A stretch of DNA of 64,000 bases, taken from assembly GCF_902506495.1 (NCBI RefSeq), contig NZ_LR733264.1, forward strand, positions 558,001 to 622,000. Reading direction: 5' to 3'. Below are positions 1 to 8,235 of the stretch, piece after piece (position 1 is the stretch's first letter; each line of letters opens with the position of its first letter). Source of the DNA: Pseudomonas sp. 8O. GTDB lineage: Bacteria > Pseudomonadota > Gammaproteobacteria > Pseudomonadales > Pseudomonadaceae. Made by a program: the position numbers and the translations under genes. The notes under the pieces were generated by a model. The model was not told where the DNA came from. It saw only the letters and a list, made by a program, of their open reading frames with translations, and ran no database searches.

Positions 1-1
1 C

Positions 2-670
2 GATGGCATGGGCGGGCATGAGCGTGGCGAGGTGGCCAGTGCCCTGGCGCTGGAGGAACTGGTGGGCGCCGTGCAGCAGGGCGAGGAGCTGCTTGCAGCG
101 GTGCATGCCGCCCATCTGGCAATCGTAGCGGCGGCGCAGCCCGTTGCGGACGAGGCTGGCATGGGCAGCACCCTGGTTGCCGTGCGCCTGGACGGGGAGG
201 AGTTCGAGCTGGCCTGGGTCGGCGACAGCCGCGCCTATCGCGTCGGCAGCGAACATATCGAGCAACTCAGTCACGACCACAGCTGGGTCCAGGCCATGGT
301 CGACGCCGGCCAGATGAGCGCCGAGGAGGCGCGTGAGCACCCGCGTCGCAACGTGATTCTGCAGTGCCTGGGACAGGTCGGGCAGATGCCTGATGTCGGT
401 CTGCTGCGCGCCCGGCTGGCGCCGGACGAACTGCTGCTGCTGTGCAGCGACGGGCTGACCAACGAGCTGGACGACGCGGCCATCCAGCACTGTTGCGCCG
501 AAGCGGCCACGCTGGAAACGATGGTCGAGCAACTGGTGGGGCTGGCTAATAGCCATGGCGGCAGAGACAATATCAGCTGCATCGTCCTGTGCCTTGGCCC
601 AGCTGCCGAGCACCGCGAAGCGCCGACCCCCGGTCTGCTGCGCAAGCTGTTCAAGTCCCTCCAACCCTGA
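2..670 (+). CDS. PP2C-type Ser/Thr protein phosphatase (T6SS PppA/Stp1-like), 5' truncated by window edge
   Basis: Removes phosphate from Thr/Ser residues and is expected to counteract the kinase encoded immediately downstream. The visible part begins inside the PP2C metal-binding motif DGMGGH, so the gene start lies upstream of the window. Further PP2C signatures are GDSRAY, LLCSDGLTNELDD and GGRDNISCIV, in the right order for a complete catalytic core of about 240 residues. No membrane segment is seen, so it should be cytoplasmic. Only 16 nt separate its stop from the kinase start, which indicates one operon. A phosphatase-kinase-FHA order is typical of the post-translational switch of type VI secretion, but no structural T6SS gene is visible here, so that role is inferred from the family. 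Confidence 0.9.
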   Translation, partial: DGMGGHERGEVASALALEELVGAVQQGEELLAAVHAAHLAIVAAAQPVADEAGMGSTLVAVRLDGEEFELAWVGDSRAYRVGSEHIEQLSHDHSWVQAMVDAGQMSAEEAREHPRRNVILQCLGQVGQMPDVGLLRARLAPDELLLLCSDGLTNELDDAAIQHCCAEAATLETMVEQLVGLANSHGGRDNISCIVLCLGPAAEHREAPTPGLLRKLFKSLQP

Positions 671-686
671 GCGCCAGTCGAGCCGC

Positions 687-2165
687 ATGAGCCAGCCTTC
701 CATCAGCGTACCCGGTTACAGCATTCATCATCGCCTCGGCAAAGGCGGCATGGCTGAGGTCTATCTGGCGACCGAGCAGGCGTTGCAGCGCCAGGTGGCG
801 CTCAAGGTGCTGCTGCATCGCGAGGACGCCGCCTTCACCCAGCGCTTCATCAAGGAAGGCCATACCGTCGCCTCCCTGCAGCATCCTTCGATCATCACCA
901 TCTACCGCATCGACCAACTGGACGACGGCCGCCATTTTCTCGCCATGGAGTACCTGGCTGGCGGCGACCTGGCTCAGTACAAGGGCCAGCGCCTGGAGCC
1001 GGCGCGTGCGCTGCGCATCGCCCGGCAGATCGCCAGCGCCCTGGCGCTGGTACACGACAAGGGCCTGGTGCACCGCGACATCAAGCCCGGCAACATCCTG
1101 TTTCGCGACGATGGCACCGCCGTGCTCAGCGACTTTGGCGTGGCCAAGGACCTGCAGCTCGACAGCGAGCTGACCCAGTCCGGCATCGCCGTTGGCAGCC
1201 CGGCCTACAGCAGCCCCGAGCAGGCGCAGTGTCAGGCACTGGACGCACGCAGCGACATCTACAGCCTCGGCGTGATCCTGCTGGAGATGCTCAGCGGGCA
1301 TAACCCCTTTCGCGGCGGCAACTACACCCAGACCCTGATGAACCAGTTGCAGCTGGAGGCGCCGCCGCTGCCGGAGCCTCTGGGCGAGTTGCAGTGGCTG
1401 CTCGACCGCATGCTGGCCAAGGACCCGGAAGATCGTTTCGCCGACTGCCACGTGCTGCTGGCCAGTCTCGATGAGCTGCAGGATGTCGAGCAGGACCAGA
1501 CCCGTCTGAGCCCGGCCGTCAGCCTGCCGCCTCGTCCATCCCGGCGGCGCTGGCTGCCCTGGGCCGTGCTCGGTCTGTTGTTGCTCGGCATGGGTAGCGC
1601 AGGCGGCTACTACTGGCAGTTGCAGCAGCGCATCGCCGGGTTGCTTGGGCTGGCTGAAACGCGCTTGAGCGAGGGGCACCTGTTGACCCCGGCGCAAGAC
1701 AACGCCGACTACTATTTTCGCCAGACGCTGGCCCTGGATGCAGACAACCGGCAGGCCAGCGACGGCCTGCAGCGCGTACTGCAGGCCCGCATCCAGCAGT
1801 ATCTCGACCTGGCCGAGCAACGCCTGGGCGAGGGCTTGCTGATCCTGCCCGAGGACGACAGCGCGGTGCATTACTTCCGTCAGGTGCTTGGCTGGGAACC
1901 GGACAACCTGCTGGCTCTGGCTGGCATCAATCGCGTGGCGCAGCGGTTCATCGAACAGAGCGAGGCGGCCTATGCGCGGCGTGAATACAACCTGGCGCTG
2001 GAACAGATCAAGCAGGGCCTCGAGGCAGAGCCCGACAACGAACGGCTGCTGGCCCTCTATGACAGCCACGAGCAGCGCGTGCGTCAGGCGGCGAACCGCC
2101 CGCGCAGCGCACAGCCGGCCCAGCAGAACCCGATCAAGCGCTTGCTGAACAACCTATTCGACTGA
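687..2165 (+). CDS. Membrane-anchored Ser/Thr protein kinase (PpkA/Stk1-like)
   Basis: Hanks-type kinase of 492 residues. The ATG at 687 is preferred over in-frame upstream starts because it leaves a proper N-terminus and avoids overlap with the phosphatase gene. Visible motifs are the glycine loop GKGGMAEVY (about 18-26), Lys40 in VALK, HRDIKPGN (129-136), DFG (149-151) and SPAYSSPEQ in the activation segment. A basic stretch followed by one hydrophobic segment (about 288-310) anchors the kinase in the inner membrane. The region after it contains repeated helical TPR-like units (two copies of an ETRLSEGHLL / EQRLGEGLLI pattern) and is expected to be periplasmic. In T6SS-linked kinases the substrate is an FHA protein, and one is encoded next. 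T6SS linkage is inferred. Confidence 0.9.
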   Translation: MSQPSISVPGYSIHHRLGKGGMAEVYLATEQALQRQVALKVLLHREDAAFTQRFIKEGHTVASLQHPSIITIYRIDQLDDGRHFLAMEYLAGGDLAQYKGQRLEPARALRIARQIASALALVHDKGLVHRDIKPGNILFRDDGTAVLSDFGVAKDLQLDSELTQSGIAVGSPAYSSPEQAQCQALDARSDIYSLGVILLEMLSGHNPFRGGNYTQTLMNQLQLEAPPLPEPLGELQWLLDRMLAKDPEDRFADCHVLLASLDELQDVEQDQTRLSPAVSLPPRPSRRRWLPWAVLGLLLLGMGSAGGYYWQLQQRIAGLLGLAETRLSEGHLLTPAQDNADYYFRQTLALDADNRQASDGLQRVLQARIQQYLDLAEQRLGEGLLILPEDDSAVHYFRQVLGWEPDNLLALAGINRVAQRFIEQSEAAYARREYNLALEQIKQGLEAEPDNERLLALYDSHEQRVRQAANRPRSAQPAQQNPIKRLLNNLFD

Positions 2166-2180
2166 CCCGAGGCGACCACG

Positions 2181-3083
2181 ATGCTAAGACTGCAGTTCCT
2201 GGATAACCGCCAAGCGCCGGTCTGGCTGACTGATGAACGCCTGACCATCGGCCAGGACAGCCGCAACCAACTTGTGCTCGGCGATACCGGAATCGCCAGC
2301 TTCCACGCCGAGATCCGCCAGGATCACGGCTACTACTACCTGAGCGATGCCGGCCAGGGCGCCACCTGGGTCAACGACCAGCGCGTCGGTACCCGTTTTC
2401 AGCTGCGCGACGGCGATCGCCTGCGGCTGGGCGCCGTCGAACTGCAGCTGGTCGACCCGGCGAAAAGCGCGGCCAGGCCCGAGGCCGCTGCGCCGCGCTG
2501 GTTTCTGCAGGTGATCCAGGGCGAACACCAGGGGCGCAAGTTTCATGTCCACGGCTCGATGACCTTCGGCCGTTCGAGCAAGTGCGAGCTGTGCTTCAGC
2601 GATCTGGAACTGTCGCGCCGGCATTGCGAGTTCTTTCTCAAGGACGACGTGCTGGAGGTCAAGGACCTTGCCTCGGCCAACGGTGTGCTGGTCAACCAGC
2701 AGAAGGTCCGTACCGCCGTGTTGCAACCGGGCGATCAGTTGAAGATGGGCACGGTGACGCTGCTGGTGATCGGGCCGAAGGTGAGCGTAAGCGATGCGCC
2801 CGACGAGGATGCCACCCAGTTCATGCGCGTGACGGACTTGCCGCCAGCGCTGGCTGCCAAGGCGGCTGGCGGCGCCACGCAGATCGCCCCGGTGCCGCAG
2901 GTGGCGCGCGCCAGCGTCAAGGCTGCGCCGGCGGCGGCCAATCCACTGCGAGCAGCTCAGGCCAAACCCGCGCCCGTTGTCGTGGCGCCTGCGAACAGTG
3001 CGGGCAAGCTGTGGCTGGGTGGGATCGTACTGCTGCTGATCGGTGTGGGCCTCGGCGCCATCTCGATGCGCTTATTGGGCTGA
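2181..3083 (+). CDS. Twin FHA-domain protein with C-terminal membrane anchor
   Basis: 300 residues with two forkhead-associated phosphothreonine-binding domains. The first (about 1-95) has the degenerate FHA signature around residues 35-60. The second (about 110-195) has the classic GRSSKCELCFSDLELSRRHC and SANGVLVNQQ elements. An Ala/Pro-rich linker (about 215-270) is followed by a single C-terminal hydrophobic helix with almost no residues after it, as in a tail anchor. The gene lies 15 nt after the kinase gene, so the three genes form one operon. The likely role is to read the kinase's phosphorylation and recruit or activate a partner, such as a T6SS component, at the inner membrane. The partner cannot be named from this window. 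Confidence 0.85.
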   Translation: MLRLQFLDNRQAPVWLTDERLTIGQDSRNQLVLGDTGIASFHAEIRQDHGYYYLSDAGQGATWVNDQRVGTRFQLRDGDRLRLGAVELQLVDPAKSAARPEAAAPRWFLQVIQGEHQGRKFHVHGSMTFGRSSKCELCFSDLELSRRHCEFFLKDDVLEVKDLASANGVLVNQQKVRTAVLQPGDQLKMGTVTLLVIGPKVSVSDAPDEDATQFMRVTDLPPALAAKAAGGATQIAPVPQVARASVKAAPAAANPLRAAQAKPAPVVVAPANSAGKLWLGGIVLLLIGVGLGAISMRLLG

Positions 3084-3086
3084 GGC

Positions 3087-3177
3087 ATACGCGCATTGGT
3101 GCGCACGGCGCCCCCTACGGGTGGTTGCCGTACGGTGACGTTTGACGCAACTCTGCCGTAGGGTGCGCCGTGCGCAC
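3087..3177. repeat. REP-like palindromes GGTGCGCAC...GTAGGGTGCGC (pair)
   Basis: Two inversely oriented copies of the 21-bp REP-like unit that recurs across the window (type sequence GTAGGGTGCGCCGTGCGCAC). They sit between the convergent ends of the FHA gene and the next minus-strand gene, a typical BIME position. Confidence 0.75.
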
Positions 3178-3202
3178 CGAATGCACCGAGACACGCTACA
3201 CC

Positions 3203-3532
3203 TCAAGCCGGTGTCAGGCGCCGCCGTTCGGCGTGGATTTCCGGCAGGTCGCTGCGGCGCAGGTAAATGCGCAACGGTTCGCTGAGGTTGACCCGGTCGT
3301 CGATGCGCTGTTCCTGCAACCAGGCCAGGCGCTGGCGATCCAGACGCATCAGTTCGCCTTTGGCGCTGCTCCATACGTATTCGCAGGTAGGGGTGATGGT
3401 TTCGGCCGGCACGTCGAGGCCGAAGCTGTCTTCGGAAAAACGCAGCAGGTACTGGCCGGTCTTGGCATTGAAGCCGACGAAGCCCTGCAACTGGTCGGCG
3501 GCCTGGCAGATATGGGCTGAGCTGATACTCAT
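3203..3532 (-). CDS. Conserved hypothetical protein, 109 aa
   Basis: Small cytoplasmic-looking protein with no signal peptide and no membrane segment. It is rich in charged residues, with an Arg-rich C-terminus. The start at 3532 has a plausible AGG ribosome site upstream. Codon use matches the neighbours. I do not recognise a named domain. It points away from the phosphorylation operon and is separated from it by REP sequences, so no functional link is claimed. Confidence 0.6.
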   Translation of the reverse strand: MSISSAHICQAADQLQGFVGFNAKTGQYLLRFSEDSFGLDVPAETITPTCEYVWSSAKGELMRLDRQRLAWLQEQRIDDRVNLSEPLRIYLRRSDLPEIHAERRRLTPA

Positions 3533-3675
3533 GGCAAACCTCGGAGTCCTGTGGGGTTTGCACGCAAAACGAATGGTTCTGGTTATCGGCGCAGCCTAAT
3601 CGCTGGCGTTGTCACCCGCGTTGTCGTGGATCAAGAAACGGCCGGGAGCGGTCTTTGATGTCGCTGGCGCCAGCC

Positions 3676-4083
3676 CTACAGGAACGGCTGGCGTTGCAGA
3701 GCCGGCAGCACCTGATCACGCAGCAGCGGGGCCAGGTCATCGGGCAGGGGCAAGGTGGTATCGAGCCAGCGCAGCTCTTCCAGCTCGGCGGCCGGCTGCA
3801 CCGCGTGGGGCAGGGCAGCGCGATAGATGTCTGCCTGCACCCAGGTATCGGCCTCGTTGGCGGCTGGCGCCTGGAACTGGCCGAGCGGTCGCAGTGCACC
3901 GGCCTGCAGTTGCAGTTCCAGCTCTTCGAGCAGCTCACGCGCGAGCGCCGACAGCGCGTCTTCGCCCGGTTCACGCTTGCCACCTGGCAGCATGAAGAAT
4001 CGGGTGTTGCGCTTGCGCACGAGCAACAGACGACCTCGTGCGTCGAACAGGCAGGCGGCGGCGATATGCAGGGTGGTTTTCAT
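3676..4083 (-). CDS. Nudix (MutT-family) hydrolase
   Basis: 135-residue single-domain Nudix hydrolase, which cleaves nucleoside diphosphate-linked substrates with Mg2+. The Nudix box is clear at about 32-54: G-x5-E-x7-REL-x-EE, written GGKREPGEDALSALARELLE. The start at 4083 (MKTTLHIAAACLFD) is chosen because it begins right at the first beta strand of the fold, whereas the longer reading frame upstream looks like leader sequence. The substrate cannot be assigned: the motifs fit the general ADP-sugar or NTP clean-up type. It is a monocistronic minus-strand gene with a REP palindrome upstream. Confidence 0.85.
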   Translation of the reverse strand: MKTTLHIAAACLFDARGRLLLVRKRNTRFFMLPGGKREPGEDALSALARELLEELELQLQAGALRPLGQFQAPAANEADTWVQADIYRAALPHAVQPAAELEELRWLDTTLPLPDDLAPLLRDQVLPALQRQPFL

Positions 4084-4150
4084 GGGGGTGTGGCCTTTGC
4101 ATGCCTGGCTGCGAAAATTTATCGACGATGCCGCGGATGGCTCGGCTGGT

Positions 4151-4208
4151 GTAGGAGCGAATTTATTCGCGATTGTGCCGCGAATTTCGCGAATCAATTC
4201 GCTCCTAC
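4151..4208. repeat. REP palindrome GTAGGAGCGAATT...AATTCGCTCCTAC
   Basis: An inverted repeat of about 13 bp arms enclosing a smaller AATTTATTCGCGA / TCGCGAAT palindrome. The GTAGGAGCGG class recurs at 44322, 51947, 55703 and 63655. It lies in the short space between the Nudix and YebC-like genes. Confidence 0.75.
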
Positions 4209-4235
4209 AGCGTCAGGCTGGGGACCTGGCGAACA

Positions 4236-4937
4236 TCAGCCGGCCAGGCCGACGTAAACGTTCTGCACGTCATCGTGGCCGTCGATGGCTTCGAGGAAGG
4301 CTTCGACTTCTTCCATCTGCTCCGGCGTCAGGCTGCTTACCGGGTTTTTCGGGCGGTAGCCGAGCTTGGCCGAGTTGACGGTGAAACCCTGCTCCGGCAG
4401 TGCCTTGCACACGGCGTCGAGGTCGGTCGGATCGGTGATGAACAGGGTCGAGCCCTCGTCATCGGGCACGAAGTCCTGGGCACCGGCTTCGATGGCGGCC
4501 AGTTCCGGGTCGGAACCCTCTTCGCTGCTGGCTTCGATCAGACCAACGTGGTCGAAGTCCCAGCTGACCGAGCCGGATGCACCGAGCTGGCCCTTGCGAA
4601 ACAGCACACGGATCTCGGCCACGGTGCGGTTGACGTTGTCGGTCAGGCACTCGACGATCACTGGTACCTGATGCGGGGCGAAGCCCTCGTACTGGGTGCG
4701 CTCGTAGTTGATCACTTCACCGGACAGACCGGCGCCTTTCTTGATGGCGCGCTCGAGGGTGTCCTTGGGCATCGAGGCTTTCTTGGCCTGGTGCACGGCC
4801 AGGCGCAGCTTGGGGTTCATGTCCGGGTCGGCGCCGTTCCGCGCGGCGAGCATTATTTCCTTCACCAGCTTGCCGAAGATCTTGCCTCGGGCGTTGGCGG
4901 CGGCTTCTTTGGGTTTGGCTTTCCACTGGGCGCCCAT
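4236..4937 (-). CDS. YebC/PmpR-family protein (translation/transcription regulator)
   Basis: 233 residues matching the whole YebC fold: an N-terminal basic helical domain ([20 protein letters not shown]), the [20 protein letters not shown] segment, the central [12 protein letters not shown] strand-helix and the C-terminal acidic domain. The MGAQW start at 4937 has an AGGAG site 8 nt upstream and matches family N-termini. YebC proteins have been described as DNA-binding regulators (PmpR of the P. aeruginosa quinolone signal) and as factors relieving ribosome stalling. This sequence lacks the MAGHSKW N-terminus of classical YebC, so it is probably the second pseudomonad paralogue. Its target is not visible. 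Confidence 0.9.
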   Translation of the reverse strand: MGAQWKAKPKEAAANARGKIFGKLVKEIMLAARNGADPDMNPKLRLAVHQAKKASMPKDTLERAIKKGAGLSGEVINYERTQYEGFAPHQVPVIVECLTDNVNRTVAEIRVLFRKGQLGASGSVSWDFDHVGLIEASSEEGSDPELAAIEAGAQDFVPDDEGSTLFITDPTDLDAVCKALPEQGFTVNSAKLGYRPKNPVSSLTPEQMEEVEAFLEAIDGHDDVQNVYVGLAG

Positions 4938-5113
4938 CTGGGGTCTCCTGGCCGATAGGTGAGAGGGTGTCGCGGTGCGCAGAGGCGGCCGGACGATCAC
5001 TTAGGCTGCGGATTCTAGTGCCTTGCGGCGCCGGCGGCACGCGCAATTTCCCGGATGGTGTTTTTGCGGCAGGGGAGGGCCGACGCAGCGAGGCTGCGCC
5101 GGCAGGCTGGAGC

Positions 5114-5245
5114 TCAGGCGTCCGGTGAGTGGCTGCCGAGCAGGGTCTGGCCGTGCTTCTTCTCGCGCTTGGCCATGCGTTTCTCATGCGCCGTTTTCAG
5201 CGGTTTCTTCTTGCCTTCTTTGTGTGAATCCATGCTTTTGCTCAT
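5114..5245 (-). CDS. Small highly basic protein, 43 aa
   Basis: A short reading frame with a good start: ATG at 5245 preceded by CGGAGA about 8 nt upstream, ending at TGA 5114. The protein is very rich in Lys/Arg/His (for example KEGKKKPLKTAHEKRMAKRE) with no hydrophobic segment, so it is probably nucleic-acid or ribosome associated and possibly disordered. The third codon positions are GC-rich like real genes nearby. Function unknown. It is too short for routine gene calls, so it may be missing from many annotations. Confidence 0.6.
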   Translation of the reverse strand: MSKSMDSHKEGKKKPLKTAHEKRMAKREKKHGQTLLGSHSPDA

Positions 5246-5448
5246 GGTCGCGTCTCCGGGAAGCAGTTCATTGACTGGGGGGATGCGTTCGGGTCACTGC
5301 CACCTCCTCGGCCCCTGTAGCCGACTGCAATGCAATATCGCCTTTCAAGCATAGCTGGCGGGCAACACTCTGTTGCGAATCGTGGGTCGTCACGCTGTTC
5401 GGTTTTTCTATGCTTGGTCTTCGTCGTCACTCGCTCGAGGAACTCACC

Positions 5449-6156
5449 ATGCCCCGTTTACTTCAGCTTTTCACCGCCGCGCTCGGCCTGCTGGTATTGC
5501 TGGGCGGCGCCCCAGTGCTGGCACACGCGGACGCCTTGCGTATCGGCATCATCGGCACCGGCAATATTGGCGGCGCGCTGGCGCGATTGTGGGTCGAAGC
5601 GGGGCATGAGGTGATGATTTCCTCGCGCAATCCCGAACGCCTGCAGCCGCTTGCCAGTGAGCTGGGCGAGCGTGCCCGCGTCGGCACCCCGCGTGAGGCG
5701 GCGGCCTTTGGCGAGGTGATTCTGCTGGCCGTACCCTATGGCGCGACGCCGCAGGTCGGGCGCGACTATGTCTCTGAGCTGGCTGGCAAGGTGGTGCTGG
5801 ACGCTGGTAATCCCCGTCCGGGACGCGACGGGCCGATGGCCGAGGAGGCGGTCGAGATGGGTGCCGGATTGGCCTCGCAGCAGTTTCTGCCAGGCGTGCG
5901 CCTGGTACGCGCGTTCAATGCCATCTCTGCGCACAACCTGCGTAGCCAGGCCCATCGCAGCGGCGAGAAGCTGGCCATCCCGCTGGCCGCAGATGACGAG
6001 GCGGCGCTGGAGGTGGCGGCGCGTCTGGTGACAGATGCCGGCTTCGATCCGGTGATCGTCGGGCCGTTGTCCAGTGCCAAGTCTTTCGATTTCAACAGCG
6101 GCGTGTCGGCGCGCATGCCCACCGCGCGTGAGCTGCGCGAATTGCTGGGGTTGTGA
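5449..6156 (+). CDS. Exported NADP-binding F420-reductase-like oxidoreductase
   Basis: 235 residues. An N-terminal Rossmann fold (RIGIIGTGNIGGALARLW, the GxGxxG dinucleotide site) and the motif LDAGNPRPGRDGP place it in the NADPH-dependent F420 reductase/NADP oxidoreductase family. The start at 5449 has GAGGAACT upstream. The first about 31 residues form a signal-peptide-like segment (Arg, a hydrophobic run, then AHA-DA), which is unusual because NAD(P) is not present in the periplasm. Either the hydrophobic stretch is an inner-membrane anchor with a cytoplasmic domain, or the cofactor is supplied on export through Tat, although no twin Arg is visible. Substrate unknown. Confidence 0.75.
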   Translation: MPRLLQLFTAALGLLVLLGGAPVLAHADALRIGIIGTGNIGGALARLWVEAGHEVMISSRNPERLQPLASELGERARVGTPREAAAFGEVILLAVPYGATPQVGRDYVSELAGKVVLDAGNPRPGRDGPMAEEAVEMGAGLASQQFLPGVRLVRAFNAISAHNLRSQAHRSGEKLAIPLAADDEAALEVAARLVTDAGFDPVIVGPLSSAKSFDFNSGVSARMPTARELRELLGL

Positions 6157-6225
6157 TGGCGCTTGCCTGGCTTGCTCGGGCCAGGGAACATGACGGCCCT
6201 GCGCAATCATCAAAAGGAGTTGTTC

Positions 6226-7266
6226 ATGTCGCGTCGGATGCTGATCTCGGCTCTGCTGCTGGCGGCGGGAATGGTCCAGGCAGCACCCGAGCAGGTGCCG
6301 CTGTACCGGGAAATCAAGGACTGGGTGATCGCCTGCGACAACCTGCGGGCATGCCAGGCGCTGAGTGCCACGCAAGGCTTTGATTACACGCCATTGAGTC
6401 TTCATCTGCAGCGTGCTGCGGGTGCGCAGGCGCCGTTGGCGTTGTCGCTGCACCATGCCGGGCGAGGTGGATATGCACCGCTGCAGCTCGATGGTCACGC
6501 ATTATCCAGTGCCGGTCGCCTGCGCCTGGTGGACGAGGATGGTGAAACACTGCTGGCGGCCGAGGGGGCCGATGCCCAGGTCGTGCTGGCCGAATTGCGT
6601 AATGGTGCGCAGCTGCGTATGGCAGGCGATGGCGAGCACCAGGCGGTGGTGTCGCTCAGTGGGCTGTCCGCCGCATTGCTGCTCATTGATGCCGTGCAGG
6701 GGCGGATGGATACCCGCACGGCGTTGTACCGGTCGGGTACGCGCCCTGACAGCGAGGTGCCGGCGCCGCCGCAGGCGCCACGTCTGCGTGCCTATCCTGG
6801 CGTTGCACCACTGAGCGAAGTCGAACAGCATGACATCGCCCGGCACCTGATGGCCGCGACTCGCAGCCAGTGGTTCGAGGAGGGCATGACAGACGAGCCT
6901 GAGGCCGAGGCCTTCGCGCTCAACGAGCGCGAGGCGTTGGTCATCATTCGTACCTGGTGTGCGGCCTACAACTGCGATTTCGCGGTCTATCGCGTCAGCC
7001 GTCAGTCGCCGTATGTAGAGCAGGACATGCAGATCGATCCGCTGCCGTTGGGGCACGATGGGTTATCCGGCTGGGTCAGTTATCAGCCGCAGACAGGCGA
7101 GCTGGCTTACCTGCACAAGGGGCGTGGCATTGCCGATTGCGGCGAGTCGGGTAGTTGGCGCTTCGATGGCGAGCGTTTTCAGTTGGCCTTGTTCAGCTTC
7201 CTGAACCGCTGTGCGGGGCGTAACCCCGGCGAGTGGCCGCAGCTGTGGAGGGTGATCGAGCCCTGA
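6226..7266 (+). CDS. DUF1176 domain-containing exported protein
   Basis: 346 residues beginning with a clear Sec signal peptide (MSRRMLISALLLAAGMVQA). The mature part starts with the family hallmark REIKDWVIACDNLRAC and ends with paired cysteines, consistent with a disulfide-bonded periplasmic protein. AAGGAG lies 6 nt upstream of the ATG at 6226. Known DUF1176 members are of unknown function. The gene follows the NADP-binding protein gene by 69 nt on the same strand and may be co-transcribed with it. Confidence 0.85.
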   Translation: MSRRMLISALLLAAGMVQAAPEQVPLYREIKDWVIACDNLRACQALSATQGFDYTPLSLHLQRAAGAQAPLALSLHHAGRGGYAPLQLDGHALSSAGRLRLVDEDGETLLAAEGADAQVVLAELRNGAQLRMAGDGEHQAVVSLSGLSAALLLIDAVQGRMDTRTALYRSGTRPDSEVPAPPQAPRLRAYPGVAPLSEVEQHDIARHLMAATRSQWFEEGMTDEPEAEAFALNEREALVIIRTWCAAYNCDFAVYRVSRQSPYVEQDMQIDPLPLGHDGLSGWVSYQPQTGELAYLHKGRGIADCGESGSWRFDGERFQLALFSFLNRCAGRNPGEWPQLWRVIEP

Positions 7267-7284
7267 GCTGGCGTGGGTAGTTGG

Positions 7285-7350
7285 GCGCACCAGGGCTTCA
7301 GGCAGTATCGGGTCACGATCCAGGAAGCGGTGCGTACGGCGCACCTTACG
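7285..7350. repeat. Composite REP unit, inverted relative to the copy at 9127-9206
   Basis: Contains the block CGGGTCACGATCCAGGAAGC followed by GGTGCGTACGGCGCACC. The same composite block is found in opposite orientation at 9127-9206. It sits between convergent genes. Confidence 0.65.
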
Positions 7351-7360
7351 GGCGGGGGAT

Positions 7361-8095
7361 CTATAGGTAGCGCCAGATCAGCTGCACACCCGCCATGAGA
7401 ATGCCCAGCCGCGCGATACGGTAGAACCACAGGTGGTTGACGCGCGATTGCAGCCACAGGCCGCTCCATACGCCCAGCGGCACGATGGGCGCGAGCATCA
7501 GGCTCAGCAGCAGATTTTCCTCGGTGAACTGGCCCAGCGCCGCGTAGGGGAACAGCTTGGCGGCGTTGGTCAGCAGGAAGAACAGGTTGATGGTGGCGAC
7601 GAAGCGCACCTTGTCCAGTTGCTGCGGCAGCAGGTGCATCATCACCGGCGGGCCGCCCGCGTGGGCGACGAAGCTGGTGAAGCCGGCCAGGCTCGACAGC
7701 AGTGTGCCGCGCCCTTTGTGCAGCGGTCGTGGCGCCTGTTTGCCAACCACCAGGCCGAGCCCGACGAACGTGATGGCGATGGCGCCGATCAGCAGGCCGA
7801 TGGCGCGTTCGTCGAACAAGCCGAACGTCATCGAACCGATGGCGATGCCGATCACCGCGCCCGGCAGCATGACCTTGAGGTTGGCCATATCCCACTTGCC
7901 CCAGTAGGCCTTCAGGCCCACCACATCGGCCAGGCAGAGAATCGGCAGCATGACCGCCACCGCCTGTTTCGGTGAGGTGGCCAGTGCCAGCAACGGCACG
8001 GCGATGCCGCCCAGGGCGCCGCCGAAGCCGCCCTTGGACAGCCCGGTGAGAAACACTGCCGGCAGGGCGAACAAAAGGAAATCGTGCAGAGTCAT
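7361..8095 (-). CDS. TauE/SafE-family anion permease
   Basis: 244-residue integral membrane protein with about eight hydrophobic helices arranged as two similar halves, each opening with a Gly/Pro-rich segment (GGFGGALGGIAVPLLAL and FTSFVAHAGGPPVMMHLLPQ), the hallmark of TauE/SafE. Members export or import sulfite, sulfoacetate and related organic anions across the inner membrane. No sulfur-metabolism gene is adjacent, so the substrate is open. It is divergently arranged with eamA, about 140 nt apart. Confidence 0.9.
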   Translation of the reverse strand: MTLHDFLLFALPAVFLTGLSKGGFGGALGGIAVPLLALATSPKQAVAVMLPILCLADVVGLKAYWGKWDMANLKVMLPGAVIGIAIGSMTFGLFDERAIGLLIGAIAITFVGLGLVVGKQAPRPLHKGRGTLLSSLAGFTSFVAHAGGPPVMMHLLPQQLDKVRFVATINLFFLLTNAAKLFPYAALGQFTEENLLLSLMLAPIVPLGVWSGLWLQSRVNHLWFYRIARLGILMAGVQLIWRYL

Positions 8096-8235
8096 GGGTT
8101 TGGCGTAACGCTACGGAGGCGCGCAGGTTAGCAGCCGCCAGTGGCTGTGTGGCTTTTTTCCTCGGCGTCTGTGTCTTTCTGCTGTTGGGGGGAGGCTGCT
8201 CTAATGCCGGCTCACTCAACCTGAGGTTTGTGCTC

